A DNA stretch of 64,000 nt from Alphaproteobacteria bacterium (GTDB lineage Bacteria > Pseudomonadota > Alphaproteobacteria > Micavibrionales > UBA2020), in assembly GCA_025934695.1 (NCBI GenBank), contig JAICWS010000001.1:1207301-1271300 (forward strand), in the 5' to 3' direction. Under the pieces are notes generated by a model that was given only the letters and a program-made list of their open reading frames with translations, was not told where the DNA came from and did not search any database. Made by a program: the position numbers and the translations under genes. Shown here piece by piece: positions 46,380-55,914 of this stretch; the first letter of the stretch is position 1, and each line of letters begins with the position of its first letter.

Positions 46380-47348
46380 TTACTTGCCGGTGGTAAAGCC
46401 TTTCAGGAAGGCGGGGCTCAGGATGACGACGAAGAGCACGGGGAGGAAGAACAGGATCATCGGCACCGTCAGCTTGGGCGGCAGCGATGCGGCCTTCTGC
46501 TCGGCGGTCGCCATGCGGGCAGAGCGGGTTTCTTCGGCCAGGACGCGCAGGGCCTTCGAGACAGAGGTGCCGTATTGTTCCGCCTGCAGCATGGCGGTCG
46601 CGAAGGTGCGGGCCGAGCCGGAGCCCACGCGCGCGGCGAAACCCTGGAAAGCCGCCTTGCGGTCGTTCAGCATGCCCAATTCCGCGCAGAGGATGCCGAG
46701 TTCCTCGGCCAGGGCCTCGGAATGGCCCGCCACGGTGTCGGCGATGCGGTTGATGGCGGCCTCGATGCCGATGCCGCCCTGCACGCAGATCAGCATCATG
46801 TCGAGACTGTCGGGGAAAGCGAGCGAGATATCCTGCTGGCGCTTGTCCGCGTTGTTCTTGACCAGCAGGTAGGGCATGAAAAACCCGAGGCCCGCGGCGC
46901 CGATCAGCGTGATGAATTTCGTCGTCGAGGAAATCTCCTTGCCCGACATCGCCATCAGCAGCGCGGCGAGGCCGAGGAGGAACAGCGGCAGCACGATGCG
47001 CGCAATAAGATAAATCAGCGGCGCCATCGGGTTGCGGATGCCCGCGCGCAGCATCAGGTTGCGAGCGGAAAGGCTGGCCTCGCCCGCCAGCCGCTGCAGC
47101 CGGTAGAAGACGGCGATGGACTTCGCCGCCGAGATCGTCTCTTCCTTCTTGCCCTTGGGCTTGTTGGCCTGCTCGCGCGCCTGCTCGAAGAGCGCGCGGC
47201 GCTTTTTCTCGATGACTTCCTTATAGCGCTGCTTCTTCTCCTTGCGCGCCAGCATGGGAACGGCGAAGGCGACGAACGACAGGCCGGCGCCCAGCGCTGT
47301 CAGGAAGACGATGATCGCGGTCGAGTCGAGATGCAGCAAAAAATCCAT
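46380..47348 (-). CDS. tadC: Tad pilus inner-membrane platform protein TadC
   Basis: A 322-residue GspF-type protein with N-terminal membrane segment (VFLTALGAGLSFVAFAVPML), a pair of central spans, and a C-terminal span (LTVPMILFFLPVLFVVILSPAFL). The T2SSF core is ALAEELGILCAELGMLNDRKAAFQGFAARV followed by LRVLAEETRSARMATAEQKA. It works with TadB as the platform for pilus polymerisation by CpaF. Last gene of the minus-strand cpa/tad operon, three bases from tadB. Confidence 0.93.
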   Translation of the reverse strand: MDFLLHLDSTAIIVFLTALGAGLSFVAFAVPMLARKEKKQRYKEVIEKKRRALFEQAREQANKPKGKKEETISAAKSIAVFYRLQRLAGEASLSARNLMLRAGIRNPMAPLIYLIARIVLPLFLLGLAALLMAMSGKEISSTTKFITLIGAAGLGFFMPYLLVKNNADKRQQDISLAFPDSLDMMLICVQGGIGIEAAINRIADTVAGHSEALAEELGILCAELGMLNDRKAAFQGFAARVGSGSARTFATAMLQAEQYGTSVSKALRVLAEETRSARMATAEQKAASLPPKLTVPMILFFLPVLFVVILSPAFLKGFTTGK

Positions 47349-47351
47349 GGG

Positions 47352-48341
47352 TCAAATCCTGAAATTGATCATCTGCTTCATGACGAGAATGCCGCACGAC
47401 ATCCACATGCCGCAGCCCACCAGCATCCAGTGCCCTTTGTCAGTGTGGATCAGCGGGTCCATGTAGTTCGGGCTGGCGAGAAAGAGGCCGAGGCCCACGA
47501 GCGGCGGCAGCGATCCGATGATGCCGGCCGAGGCCTTCGCTTCCGACGACAGCGCCTGGATCTTGCGCTTGAGGCGGAAACGCGCGCGAATGACGTTTGA
47601 CAGGTTGGACAGCACCTCGCTCAAGGAGGAGCCGGTCTCGCTCTGGATCTGGAGCGCGGTTGCGAACATGTGCACTTCGGTAAGCGGCACGCGCTTCGCG
47701 GTTTCGAAGGCGGCCTGGCCGAGCGGCACGCCGATCTTCTGGTTGTCGTAGATTTTCAGCATCTCCTCGCGCAAGGGGCCGGTGAATTCGCGGCTGACCA
47801 TCGCGATGGCTTCCGACATGGGCATGCCCGCCTGGAGGAGGCGGACGCAACCGTCGAGCGCGTCCGGCAATTCTTCGAGGAATCTCTTCTGGCGGCGCGT
47901 CGCCATGCGCTTGAGCACGAGGCGCGGCAGGCCCAGGAAAGCGATGAACGTCGCGAAGACGACGGCGATGCCCGGCCAGGCCGTCATGAGCTTGAGCAGC
48001 ACGAAAGTGACGACCGCGAGAGCCACGGAAGCGGCCCAGAAATGCGCCATCGGCGCCTCGAGGCCCGCCTGCGTCATCATTTCGCGGATCGTGACGTTGT
48101 CTTTTTTCTTCTCGCGCTCCTTCCCCGCCTCGGTCAGCTTGCGGGAGATGGCGGCGCGCTGCTTGGCGAGCTGCTTGTCCTTGGTCTCTTCCCTCGCCCC
48201 CGGCACCAGGGAGCCCTTGCCACGCGTGATGACCGCCATGACGCGCTCGCGCTGCTGCTGCTGCTTGCCGATGGCGGCCGCCGCCACGAACCCGACAAGC
48301 AGGATGGCAAGCATCGCCGCGACTAGGATGATCATCGACAT
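47352..48341 (-). CDS. tadB: Tad pilus inner-membrane platform protein TadB
   Basis: A 329-residue GspF-type protein paralogous to TadC. Membrane spans are at the N-terminus (MIILVAAMLAILLVGFVAAAAI), the middle (AVVTFVLLKL, GIAVVFATFIAFLGL) and the C-terminus. The T2SSF domain reads LPDALDGCVRLLQAGMPMSEAIAMVSREF...EVHMFATALQIQSETGSSLSEVLSNLS. A basic, lysine-rich cytosolic loop (EAGKEREKKKDN) lies after the first span. It abuts cpaF with no gap. Confidence 0.94.
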   Translation of the reverse strand: MSMIILVAAMLAILLVGFVAAAAIGKQQQQRERVMAVITRGKGSLVPGAREETKDKQLAKQRAAISRKLTEAGKEREKKKDNVTIREMMTQAGLEAPMAHFWAASVALAVVTFVLLKLMTAWPGIAVVFATFIAFLGLPRLVLKRMATRRQKRFLEELPDALDGCVRLLQAGMPMSEAIAMVSREFTGPLREEMLKIYDNQKIGVPLGQAAFETAKRVPLTEVHMFATALQIQSETGSSLSEVLSNLSNVIRARFRLKRKIQALSSEAKASAGIIGSLPPLVGLGLFLASPNYMDPLIHTDKGHWMLVGCGMWMSCGILVMKQMINFRI

Positions 48342-49889
48342 TTACGTGTAAGCCTCCGACATGACGTCGAGAAGTTTTTTCTCGAGGTTATAGGTGCGGG
48401 CGCGCTCGTAAAGGATGGGGCGCAGACCCGTCGATTTCTGCTTGCCCACGATACGGCCGAATTCGTCCTCGCCTTCGTATTCGAAGCGGAAGAGGTCCTG
48501 CATCGAGACGACCTCGCCTTCCATGCCCGTGATCTCGGTCACGTTGGTCACCTTGCGCGAGCCGTCGCGCAGGCGCTGCACCTGGATGATGACGTTGATG
48601 GCCGAGGCGATCTGCTCGCGCACGGCCGCCGAGGGCAGGTTCAGCCCGCCCATGGCGATCATGTTTTCCATGCGCGACAGGGCTTCGCGCGGATTGTTGG
48701 CGTGGACCGTGCCCATCGAGCCGTCGTGGCCCGTGTTCATGGCCTGCAGCAAGTCGAAAGCTTCGGGCCCGCGCACCTCGCCCACGATGATGCGGTCGGG
48801 GCGCATACGCAGGCAGTTCTTCACGAGGCCGCGCATGGTCACCTCGCCCACGCCTTCGAGGTTGGGCGGACGGGTCTCGAGGCGCACGACGTGCGGCTGC
48901 TGGAGCTGGAGTTCGCAGGCGTCCTCGCAGGTGATGATGCGCTCGCCCTCGTCCATGTAGCGCGTCAGGCAGTTGAGCATCGTCGTCTTGCCTGAACCCG
49001 TGCCGCCAGAGACGAGCACGTTAGCGCGGCAGCGTCCGATGATCTTGATCATCTCGGCGCAGGCCGGCGTCATGGCCTTGAAGTCGACCAGCTTGTCGAG
49101 CGTCAGCTTTTCCTTGGCGAACTTACGAATGGTCATCGTGCAGCCGTCGACCGCGAGCGGCGGGATGATCACGTTGACGCGGGATCCGTCAGGCAGGCGC
49201 GCGTCGCAGATGGGCGAGGATTCGTCGACGCGGCGGCCGATGACGCCCACGATGCGCTGGCAGATGGTCAGGAGATGCTGGTTGTCGCGGAACTCGATGC
49301 CCGCGCGCTGGATCTTGCCCTTCAATTCGATGTAGATCGTCTTGGGCCCGTTGATCATGATATCGGCGATGCCGTCCATCGCGAGAAGTTCTTCGAGGGG
49401 GCCGAAGCCGAGCATGTCGTCGGCCGCTTCCTTGGCGATCTGGGCGAGCTCGGCGGGGGTGACGTCAAGGCTGCGGAACTGGCCGATCTCGGTCACGGCC
49501 GAGGTGATTTCGGCGCGCGCGGCCTCCGCATCCATGCGGGCGAGCGATTTCAGGTCGATGCCGTCGCGCAGGTCGGCCCAGATGCGCTTGCGCGCGCGGT
49601 CCATGCGCGGATTGGCCTGCGCCGCCGGAGCGGCGGGCGCAGCCTGCGGCACGGACTGGAGCGATGCCTGCGGCTTTGATCCCGGCGCGGACGGCGCGGC
49701 CGCTTTCGGCGTTTCAATTTTTGGAGCTTCACCCCGCGGAGATTCCGCCTTGGGCGCGGCGGGCTTGGGCGCCTCGGTTTTGGCAGGCGCCGCGGCTTTC
49801 GGAGCCTCGGGCGCAGCTGGCTTGGGCGCCTCGGCGGGCTTTATGCCGCCAGCAGCCGGTTGCGGAGTGTCTGAGCGCTTCCCGAACAT
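48342..49889 (-). CDS. cpaF: Tad pilus ATPase CpaF/TadA
   Basis: Hexameric secretion ATPase powering pilus assembly and probably retraction, 515 residues. The catalytic part has Walker [11 protein letters not shown], the Asp box ([12 protein letters not shown]), Walker B ([33 protein letters not shown]) and the preceding N2 domain ([21 protein letters not shown]). The first 95 residues are an unusual Pro/Ala/Lys/Glu linker ([20 protein letters not shown]-like) that makes the protein longer than many CpaF homologues. It lies between cpaE and tadB in the operon. Confidence 0.96.
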   Translation of the reverse strand: MFGKRSDTPQPAAGGIKPAEAPKPAAPEAPKAAAPAKTEAPKPAAPKAESPRGEAPKIETPKAAAPSAPGSKPQASLQSVPQAAPAAPAAQANPRMDRARKRIWADLRDGIDLKSLARMDAEAARAEITSAVTEIGQFRSLDVTPAELAQIAKEAADDMLGFGPLEELLAMDGIADIMINGPKTIYIELKGKIQRAGIEFRDNQHLLTICQRIVGVIGRRVDESSPICDARLPDGSRVNVIIPPLAVDGCTMTIRKFAKEKLTLDKLVDFKAMTPACAEMIKIIGRCRANVLVSGGTGSGKTTMLNCLTRYMDEGERIITCEDACELQLQQPHVVRLETRPPNLEGVGEVTMRGLVKNCLRMRPDRIIVGEVRGPEAFDLLQAMNTGHDGSMGTVHANNPREALSRMENMIAMGGLNLPSAAVREQIASAINVIIQVQRLRDGSRKVTNVTEITGMEGEVVSMQDLFRFEYEGEDEFGRIVGKQKSTGLRPILYERARTYNLEKKLLDVMSEAYT

Positions 49890-49925
49890 TCCTATCCCCT
49901 TACCCCGTTAAAAGTCCTCTGAAGG

Positions 49926-51155
49926 CTACTTGCCTTTCAGCATCTTGAGGAAGCCTTTGGCGACGTCTTTCTTTCCGCCATCTTCCTTGTCCTTCTCGGT
50001 GACGCCCGTGATACGCTGCGCCATCGCCTCGAGAGGCCTGATCACCTCCGCCGCGGCCTTGTTCTGGCCGACCGGCTTGCCCGACACTTCCCCGCCGGCA
50101 AAGACTTTCGGCGCGTAAGGCACCTTCGCGGAAGGCTCCAGGTCGAGGGCGGCCTTGATGTCCTTGTCCGCGATTTCTTCGGCGGAAGCCATGCCCTTCA
50201 TGTTGATCACGACGTCGATATCCCTGAAGCCGGCGCGCAGGTTCTTCATTTCATTTAAAAGCGTTCGGCAATTTCTCAAGCTCGGCAGCAGCGGAGTCGT
50301 CACGATGACGGCGTTATTCGAGCGCGCCAGCATGCGCTTTTGCACCCCTTGGGCAGCCCCGGAAAGATCAAGGACAACAACGGGATACTTGTGCATGATG
50401 CGGTTGACGAGGGCCTCGACTGCGTCCGCGTCGGGACTGTCGGTAAGAATTGGATCGCCCCCGCAAACGAGGACCGATAATTGGTCGCTCACCGACTGAA
50501 TCACGCGCTTCATGTCGTCTTCGGAACCGGACGCCCCGATGCGCACGGCCTCGGTGAAGCTGGTGGCGGGCTCGATGCCGAAAGAGATGCCAAGGCTGCC
50601 GCCGCTTCCCGCCGCGTCCATCAGCAGGACCTTTTGCTTATAGCGTTCGGCCATGCTCCAGGCCAGCACCTGCGAGGTGGTCGTCGCGCCGACGCCGCCT
50701 TTGGCGCCCAGGACCGCCACCAGGCGGCTGCCCGACAGCCCGTGCTTGTCGGTGATCGCCTTGGCGATGACTTTGATAAGATCGTCCTCGGACACCGGGC
50801 GCACGAGGTAGTCCCTCACGCCCATGCCCACGAGGTTGCGGTACAAATGCACATCGTTCATCGGGCCGACGATGACGGCGTCGGTGCCCGCGGCGCAGAC
50901 GCCGGCCAGCTGGCCCAGCTGCGCGATGAAATTCTCGCTGATGTCGTTCGTCTCGATGATGATCATGTCAGGCGAGGCGTATTGCGTGTAGTTCGCGATC
51001 GCGGCCTCGATGCCCCCGCGCGTCACATGCGTCGTCACGCGCGCGAAGCGCCAGTCCTCCGGTATCTTCCCGGCAGTCGCCGCGGTGCCGTCGTCGAGGA
51101 CGTAGAAGTCCACGCGGGACGTCGGCAGCAGCGTTGCAGTGATATCCTGACTCAT
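49926..51155 (-). CDS. cpaE: Tad pilus localisation ATPase CpaE/TadZ
   Basis: A 409-residue MinD/ParA-like protein. Residues 1-130 form a receiver-like domain (VDFYVLDDGTAA, MIIIETND, VIVGPMNDVHLYRNLVGMGVRDYLVRP) lacking clear phospho-acceptor residues. The ATPase domain follows with AVLGAKGGVGATTTSQVLAW, where the usual Walker Lys after GVG is Ala, a common state in CpaE/TadZ. VLLMDAAGSGGSL and VVVLDLSG complete the fold. The C-terminal tail is lysine-rich. It places the pilus machine at the pole in related bacteria; that role here is inferred. Confidence 0.92.
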   Translation of the reverse strand: MSQDITATLLPTSRVDFYVLDDGTAATAGKIPEDWRFARVTTHVTRGGIEAAIANYTQYASPDMIIIETNDISENFIAQLGQLAGVCAAGTDAVIVGPMNDVHLYRNLVGMGVRDYLVRPVSEDDLIKVIAKAITDKHGLSGSRLVAVLGAKGGVGATTTSQVLAWSMAERYKQKVLLMDAAGSGGSLGISFGIEPATSFTEAVRIGASGSEDDMKRVIQSVSDQLSVLVCGGDPILTDSPDADAVEALVNRIMHKYPVVVLDLSGAAQGVQKRMLARSNNAVIVTTPLLPSLRNCRTLLNEMKNLRAGFRDIDVVINMKGMASAEEIADKDIKAALDLEPSAKVPYAPKVFAGGEVSGKPVGQNKAAAEVIRPLEAMAQRITGVTEKDKEDGGKKDVAKGFLKMLKGK

Positions 51156-51159
51156 GTCG

Positions 51160-51804
51160 TTACCCGCCCTTCGAGCTGCTCAGACCGCTCAGCGCCGGGT
51201 TCGGCACGCCAGCGCGGTATTTGTCGACCAGCGTCCCCTGGCGCTTGGCGTCGTCCTCGGGGAGGCCGTCCACGCCCAGCAGGTCGGCCGGACGCGCGAT
51301 CATCTGCGCTTCCTGCATTTTCATCTCGCAGGCCATGTTCTGGTCCGTCATATTCTCGGCAAGCGTCTGCGTGCCCTCGAAGCCGGCGATATGGTGACAG
51401 TGACGCGGCGGCTCGGCCGCGAGCGCCATGTACGAGATCACGCCCATGGCGGCCGGATTGACGGTTGCGGTATAGCTGACGCGGAAATCCTTGATGCCAA
51501 GCTTCGCATAGGCTTTCGCGTAATTCTGTCCCTGCGCTTCGGCAGCGACTTTGTTCAGGGGATTGCCGGGCGCGAAAGGAACGACGAGGCGCACGGGGCC
51601 GCTGCCGTTCCTGAAATAATCGCCGGACACGACTTCGACCTGGTCGGGATCAATCCGGACGGGATCGACCGTCACGGTTTTCATGACGTCCTTGACCTGG
51701 ATCTCTCCGGTCTCCATTTGCGACGGCGTCGTCACGTCACAGGCCGCGAGCAGCAACATGCTGAACGCCAGGCAGCAGACGGATGAAGCTTTGACTGATC
51801 TCAT
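51160..51804 (-). CDS. cpaD: CpaD-like pilus biogenesis lipoprotein
   Basis: A 214-residue lipoprotein (lipobox LLAAC). The mature part contains VEVVSGDYFRNGSGPVRLVVPFAPGNPLNKVAAEAQGQNYAKAYAKLGIKDFRVSY-type sequence and the ENMTDQNMACEMKMQEAQMIARPADLLGVDG region, both typical of the CpaD pilus biogenesis family (NMAXXXADPXDLL-like). CpaD helps the CpaC secretin in the outer membrane. It lies between cpaC and cpaE. Confidence 0.88.
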   Translation of the reverse strand: MRSVKASSVCCLAFSMLLLAACDVTTPSQMETGEIQVKDVMKTVTVDPVRIDPDQVEVVSGDYFRNGSGPVRLVVPFAPGNPLNKVAAEAQGQNYAKAYAKLGIKDFRVSYTATVNPAAMGVISYMALAAEPPRHCHHIAGFEGTQTLAENMTDQNMACEMKMQEAQMIARPADLLGVDGLPEDDAKRQGTLVDKYRAGVPNPALSGLSSSKGG

Positions 51805-51821
51805 CGGACGTTACTCCCCCA

Positions 51822-53885
51822 CTAATCTACAATATACCCAACACTGGGCCCGGACGTCACGGTGGACGGCGCCTTGTTGCCATAAACGCTCTTCAGGTTA
51901 TGGATAAAGGTCGCGGCAAGCGGGTCTTGGGCGGCAGCCGCGGTCGCGGCAGCGTTTATCTTAGCTGCCGGCTTGGCCGCTGCGGCTGTCTTTTGATGCA
52001 TCGCCGCGACGGCTTTGGATGCAGCGATGGCTTTGGCCGGCGCCGGTTTTGCCGCTGGCGCAACTGCTTTCACAATGGCGGCCGTTTTGACCGGCACGGG
52101 TTTCGCCGAAACCGGCTGTTTAAACGCTTGCGCCTGTTTCACCGGCGTCTTTGACACCAGCGGCAATGGCGCGGCAAGCTTGCCAAGGGCGGCAGACTGC
52201 ACCGGCTTGACCGGCACCGCTTTCATTGCCGGCGCCGCCGCCAGTTTCCCAGGCATGGCTGACTTTTCGGACGGTTTTAGCGCCGCCGTCTTGATAGGGG
52301 CCGAAGCTCCCTTCGCGTCGTTCCAGATGACCTTCACCGGCTTGGCTTCCGCGAACTGCGTGTCCTTTTGCAGCGGCGACGCATCGGAATGGCGGATCGG
52401 GAGCGGCATCGCCGGCGTAACCGGAAGCGGAACGCCCGCGGGCGTCGCCGACGGCACGGCTGTCGGCACCGCCGCCGAAGACGGGATCGTGCTGGTGGTA
52501 TGCGAATGCAGGTCAGACAGCGACACCGCATGCGAGGTCGTCACGAGCTCGGACGGCAGCGGCGTCGCCGCGGCCACGCGCTCCGCCTCGGGATGCCCAT
52601 AAGGCTTCACGATATAGGGCGTCACGATGAATACCAGTTCGGATTCGCCGCGCTGGAACGACTTGGACTTGAACAGGTTGCCCAGGATCGGGATGTTGGA
52701 CAGGCCTGGATAACCGTTCATCGCGTCCGTCGTGCTGGACTTGAGCAGGCCCGCGATCATCAGCGTGCCGCCGGAACCCATCTCGACCGTCGTCTGCGCG
52801 CGGCGGATCGCAAGACCCGGCACTGTGATGCCGCCGAAGGTCACGCCATCTACATCTGATTTTTCCGACACTTCGGAGGTCAGCTGGAGCGAGATGCGCT
52901 CCGGCGTGAGAACCGTCGGGATGAAGTTCAGGGCGACACCAAATTGCTTGAATTCGACCGTGATGTTGCCGCTGGAGTCGCGCGATGCCGGCACCGGGAA
53001 CTCGCCGCCGGCCAGGAAGCCCGCGGTTTCGCCGGAAATCGCCGTCAAAGTGGGCTCGGCCAGCGTGTTGACGAGACCCTGGTTCTCGAGGCCCTGGAAG
53101 TCGACTTCGAGCGGGCCGAACTTGCCGGCCTTCGTCAGGGCAAGGGCGCCGCCGCCAAATTCCGTCACGGCGGCAAGGCCGACCGCACCGGTGAAGGTGT
53201 TGGCGCTGATCCCGCCGTTTTGCGAGGTCAGGAATCCGCTGGTCAGGCGCCCCGCGTTGATGCCCGGGACAAGATGGCCGGCTGCATCAACGCCGCCCAG
53301 ACCCGTCTGGATGCCGTATTCGCGCAGGACCGAGCGGCTTGCCTCGATAACTTTTACCTTCAGCATGACCTGCTGCTCGCCCTGGACCTTCATGAGGTCG
53401 ACGAGCGTCTGGTTGTTGCTTTTGACAAAACGGCCGACAAGGTCGCGCACCTGGTTCGCGACGGCGGGCGTGCTGACCTCGCCCTGCAGAACGATGCTGT
53501 CATTCACCGTGCGGACGTCAATGCTCTCCTTGGGAAAGAATTCCTTCACCGTCTCACGCAGCGTCTGCTGGTCCGCGCGCACTTGGATGGCCACATCGGC
53601 AATCTGGTTGCCTGCGTCGTCGAACACAAGCACGTTCGTGTCGCCGATGGCCTTGCCGACCACATACAGGCGGTCGGAGCGCAGCGAGCCGACATCGGCG
53701 ACGCCGGGGCTCGCGACGAGCACGTCTGCCGCCGGCTTGGGCAGGTTGATCGTTCCCGCCTTGCCGACCGACAGCTTGATCGTCTCGCCCGCGGGCGCGC
53801 CCTGTGCCATGGCGGACATGCCGATGGCGACGATGACGATCGCGAGTGTGGCCAGGATTTTTGTGATGCCGCGCTTCATATTCAC
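51822..53885 (-). CDS. cpaC: Tad pilus outer-membrane secretin CpaC/RcpA with long Ala/Pro/Lys tail
   Basis: Outer-membrane channel for the pilus, 687 residues. Signal peptide ends at MAQG-A. The pilus N-domain is at about 35-105 (KLSVGKAGTINLPKPAADVLVASPGVADV), a BON-like region at 108-170, and the secretin domain at about 180-430 (VKVIEASRSVLREYGIQTG; TLAEPTLTAISGETAGFLAGGEFPVP; GTLMIAGLLKSSTTDAMNGYPGLSNIPILGNLFKS; ELVFIVTPYIVKP). The remaining 240 residues or so are low-complexity Ala/Pro/Lys, ending with a short ordered block (DPLAATFIHNLKSVYGNK). Many CpaC proteins stop soon after the secretin. Confidence 0.94.
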   Translation of the reverse strand: MNMKRGITKILATLAIVIVAIGMSAMAQGAPAGETIKLSVGKAGTINLPKPAADVLVASPGVADVGSLRSDRLYVVGKAIGDTNVLVFDDAGNQIADVAIQVRADQQTLRETVKEFFPKESIDVRTVNDSIVLQGEVSTPAVANQVRDLVGRFVKSNNQTLVDLMKVQGEQQVMLKVKVIEASRSVLREYGIQTGLGGVDAAGHLVPGINAGRLTSGFLTSQNGGISANTFTGAVGLAAVTEFGGGALALTKAGKFGPLEVDFQGLENQGLVNTLAEPTLTAISGETAGFLAGGEFPVPASRDSSGNITVEFKQFGVALNFIPTVLTPERISLQLTSEVSEKSDVDGVTFGGITVPGLAIRRAQTTVEMGSGGTLMIAGLLKSSTTDAMNGYPGLSNIPILGNLFKSKSFQRGESELVFIVTPYIVKPYGHPEAERVAAATPLPSELVTTSHAVSLSDLHSHTTSTIPSSAAVPTAVPSATPAGVPLPVTPAMPLPIRHSDASPLQKDTQFAEAKPVKVIWNDAKGASAPIKTAALKPSEKSAMPGKLAAAPAMKAVPVKPVQSAALGKLAAPLPLVSKTPVKQAQAFKQPVSAKPVPVKTAAIVKAVAPAAKPAPAKAIAASKAVAAMHQKTAAAAKPAAKINAAATAAAAQDPLAATFIHNLKSVYGNKAPSTVTSGPSVGYIVD

Positions 53886-53893
53886 TGCCTTTC

Positions 53894-54787
53894 CTAATTG
53901 GCCGGCGGCGTGGCGGAACGAACAGGGATGTTCGTCACCGCGGTGCCGCTGTAGACCCGGACGTTGTTCGCGCCGGTTTTGGTCTGAGCCTCAATCTTGT
54001 TCAGTCTCTTCAGGATATCGGAGGTGGTTGAATCGGTTGTCAGGGGACGGCCCGTGTTGTCGGGGCTGTCCTTCTCGCCGATGCGGCGCAGGGCGAAGGA
54101 AATCGTGCCCATCTGCGAGACCAGCGCGAGCGTCTGGGCGCCCTGCTGGGTCACCTCGACCGTGATCGTGCGCAAAGAGCCCTTCGCGTCGCCGCGGTCT
54201 TCTTCCTTGACGTTCTGGTCAACCGCCAGGATCTTGACATTAGACATAATGGTTTCGCTCGCCGTGCGCGTGATCAGCGGGCCCGCATAGCCCTGAACAT
54301 CGCTGGCGATGTTCGGCGAATAGGTCAGGATCACGTCGACATGGTCACCTGGCATCAGGAAGCCGCCGGCCGCGCCTTCGATGCGGGCCGGAATGGCGAC
54401 GGCGCGCATGCCGGGCGCGATGGTGGCCGCCAGGTAGTTGCTGCCGCCTTTATAGTCAGGAACGAGCGCCTGTTTCGTAACCGGTTCGCCCGAAGCCAGC
54501 GGACGGCGCAGCGGAATGCCGTAAACGTCGGGCGGGTTCTTGTCGTCGGGATAATCCTTCCGGACGTAGAGGCCCTCGTACATTGCGCTGTCGGGCCAGG
54601 GCTGCCAGCGTGCGTCTTCCGGCTTCAACACTTCGCCGGTGACGATATTGCGGTTCGTGACGAGGACCTGGTTCGTCTCCGAGGGCGCGACGGGCTTGTT
54701 TGACGACAGGTGAGAGGACATGACCAACGCGACAACGACCGCCACAAGAATTGCGCCGCCCATGATCAAAAACACGCTTCTATTCAT
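53894..54787 (-). CDS. cpaB: Tad pilus assembly protein CpaB/RcpC
   Basis: A 297-residue protein with an N-terminal membrane anchor (FLIMGGAILVAVVVALVMSS), an SAF domain (VLVTNRNIVTGEVLKPEDARWQPWP, PLASGEPVTKQALV) and the RcpC region (MRAVAIPARIEGAAGGFLMPGDHVDVILTYS, KILAVDQNVKEE, TITVEVTQQGAQTLALVSQMGTISFALR). This matches Flp pilus assembly CpaB throughout. It lies nine bases upstream of cpaC. Confidence 0.95.
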   Translation of the reverse strand: MNRSVFLIMGGAILVAVVVALVMSSHLSSNKPVAPSETNQVLVTNRNIVTGEVLKPEDARWQPWPDSAMYEGLYVRKDYPDDKNPPDVYGIPLRRPLASGEPVTKQALVPDYKGGSNYLAATIAPGMRAVAIPARIEGAAGGFLMPGDHVDVILTYSPNIASDVQGYAGPLITRTASETIMSNVKILAVDQNVKEEDRGDAKGSLRTITVEVTQQGAQTLALVSQMGTISFALRRIGEKDSPDNTGRPLTTDSTTSDILKRLNKIEAQTKTGANNVRVYSGTAVTNIPVRSATPPAN

Positions 54788-54868
54788 GATAAACTTCCCC
54801 TTAGATATCCACCCAACACTATTGTTGCACTAAGTCCCGTGGTCATGTCCAGAAAAAAATGAGGATTC

Positions 54869-55402
54869 CTAATGGATTATTTTAATAACTTCATCCAATT
54901 GGTGAGTTAGGAATCCTGTTTGCGCCAAAGCGGCGCAGGCGCCGATGCTTATGGCAATACCGTAAGGCACTGCATTTCTTCCTTCTTGTACCTGCGCGAT
55001 CCAGCTTCCCGCGGCAGGATTGGCGAACGGCTTGGCGCTTCTGATGAAGAGTGAAAGAGCTGCGATGAGTCCCCCTGCAAGAGTCATCCAGAATACATAA
55101 ACCAGGAAACCTTTGAGACCGATCCACAATGCAAGCGCTGATCCGAACTTGACGTCGCCGCCGCCCATGAGGCCGATAACAAAAAAGATATAGGTAATCG
55201 CGAAAATAACGACAAGGGACAGGAGATGCGCGGAAAGCTTGTCATCGGGCCCAAAGCTGTCATGGCCCGTCAGATAAGCGATCGCATAGGCGGCAATGAC
55301 GATGATCGAATAAGCGTTGGGGATGCGCAACGACCTGACGTCGGAAATGCAGGCCATCACGATCATCACCAGAACAACGCCAGTCATCAGTGCCGGAAGC
55401 AT
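54869..55402 (-). CDS. cpaA: Prepilin peptidase CpaA/TadV (type IV leader peptidase, A24)
   Basis: Aspartic membrane protease that cleaves Flp and pseudopilin leaders. 177 residues with about five hydrophobic segments. The two catalytic Asp are in ISDVRSLRIPN and in MGGGDVKFGSALALWIG (the GxGD motif). Short, without the N-methyltransferase domain, as usual for CpaA. It lies between the last Flp gene and cpaB and likely heads the assembly operon. Confidence 0.93.
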   Translation of the reverse strand: MLPALMTGVVLVMIVMACISDVRSLRIPNAYSIIVIAAYAIAYLTGHDSFGPDDKLSAHLLSLVVIFAITYIFFVIGLMGGGDVKFGSALALWIGLKGFLVYVFWMTLAGGLIAALSLFIRSAKPFANPAAGSWIAQVQEGRNAVPYGIAISIGACAALAQTGFLTHQLDEVIKIIH

Positions 55403-55493
55403 CTGTCCCCTCTCAATGAAAAGGCCAGTCCTTCTTGCAAGGACAGGCCCCCATTCCTCATCTTAGGGTATTCGCGTTAAGGGAGGTTTAATT

Positions 55494-55531
55494 CAAAAAA
55501 CAAAACGCCCGCCGGTACTTGGCGGGCGTTT
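55494..55531 (-). terminator. Terminator after Flp gene 1
   Basis: Nine-base stem ACGCCCGCC (55505-55513) with GGCGGGCGT (55521-55529) followed on the minus strand by a T-rich tract (TTTTGTTTTTT). It separates the pilin gene from cpaA, allowing high pilin and lower machinery expression. Confidence 0.85.
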
Positions 55532-55552
55532 GTCGAAAATTTTACGCGCTGT

Positions 55553-55708
55553 TTAGGGAAGCATCGTGTTGATGTTCGAGAACAGGCTGTTCAGTTTCGT
55601 GCCGAGCGCGAAGACGACGACGGCGATCGCAACGGCGATGCCGGCGGCGATCAGGCCGTATTCGATTGCGGTTGCGCCGGTTTCGTTTTGAAAGAATTTC
55701 TTGATCAT
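55553..55708 (-). CDS. flp: Flp-family type IVb pilin (copy 1)
   Basis: A 51-residue prepilin: leader MIKKFFQNETGA, then the processing and assembly motif ATAIEYGLIAAG (cut after Gly by CpaA, with Glu5 of the mature chain), then a hydrophobic helix (IAVAIAVVVFALG) and a short tail (TKLNSLFSNINTMLP). ATG 55708 follows GAGAGG; the longer open frame to 55858 is not coding. Nearly the same as copies 2 and 4. Confidence 0.93.
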   Translation of the reverse strand: MIKKFFQNETGATAIEYGLIAAGIAVAIAVVVFALGTKLNSLFSNINTMLP

Positions 55709-55856
55709 TTCATTACCCTCTCTTTTTAATAGAATTAAACGATAAAATACATAATGCGGAAATCTGCCCGAAACGCTTCCCTTTCGCAAGCCCCTTATCT
55801 CGTCTATTTTTGTATTTATGAAAACTATATGGCTGCGCCGCACCGCTCCCTGGCCC

Positions 55857-55891
55857 AAAAAACAAACGCCCGCCGGAATGCGGCGGGCGTT
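55857..55891 (-). terminator. Terminator after Flp gene 2
   Basis: Stem ACGCCCGCC (55866-55874) with GGCGGGCGT (55882-55890), followed on the minus strand by TTGTTTTTT. Its stem sequence is the same as that of the terminator after copy 1, as expected from duplication of a gene-terminator unit. Confidence 0.85.
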
Positions 55892-55914
55892 GTAATGCTC
55901 TCTGGCGGCTTGCT

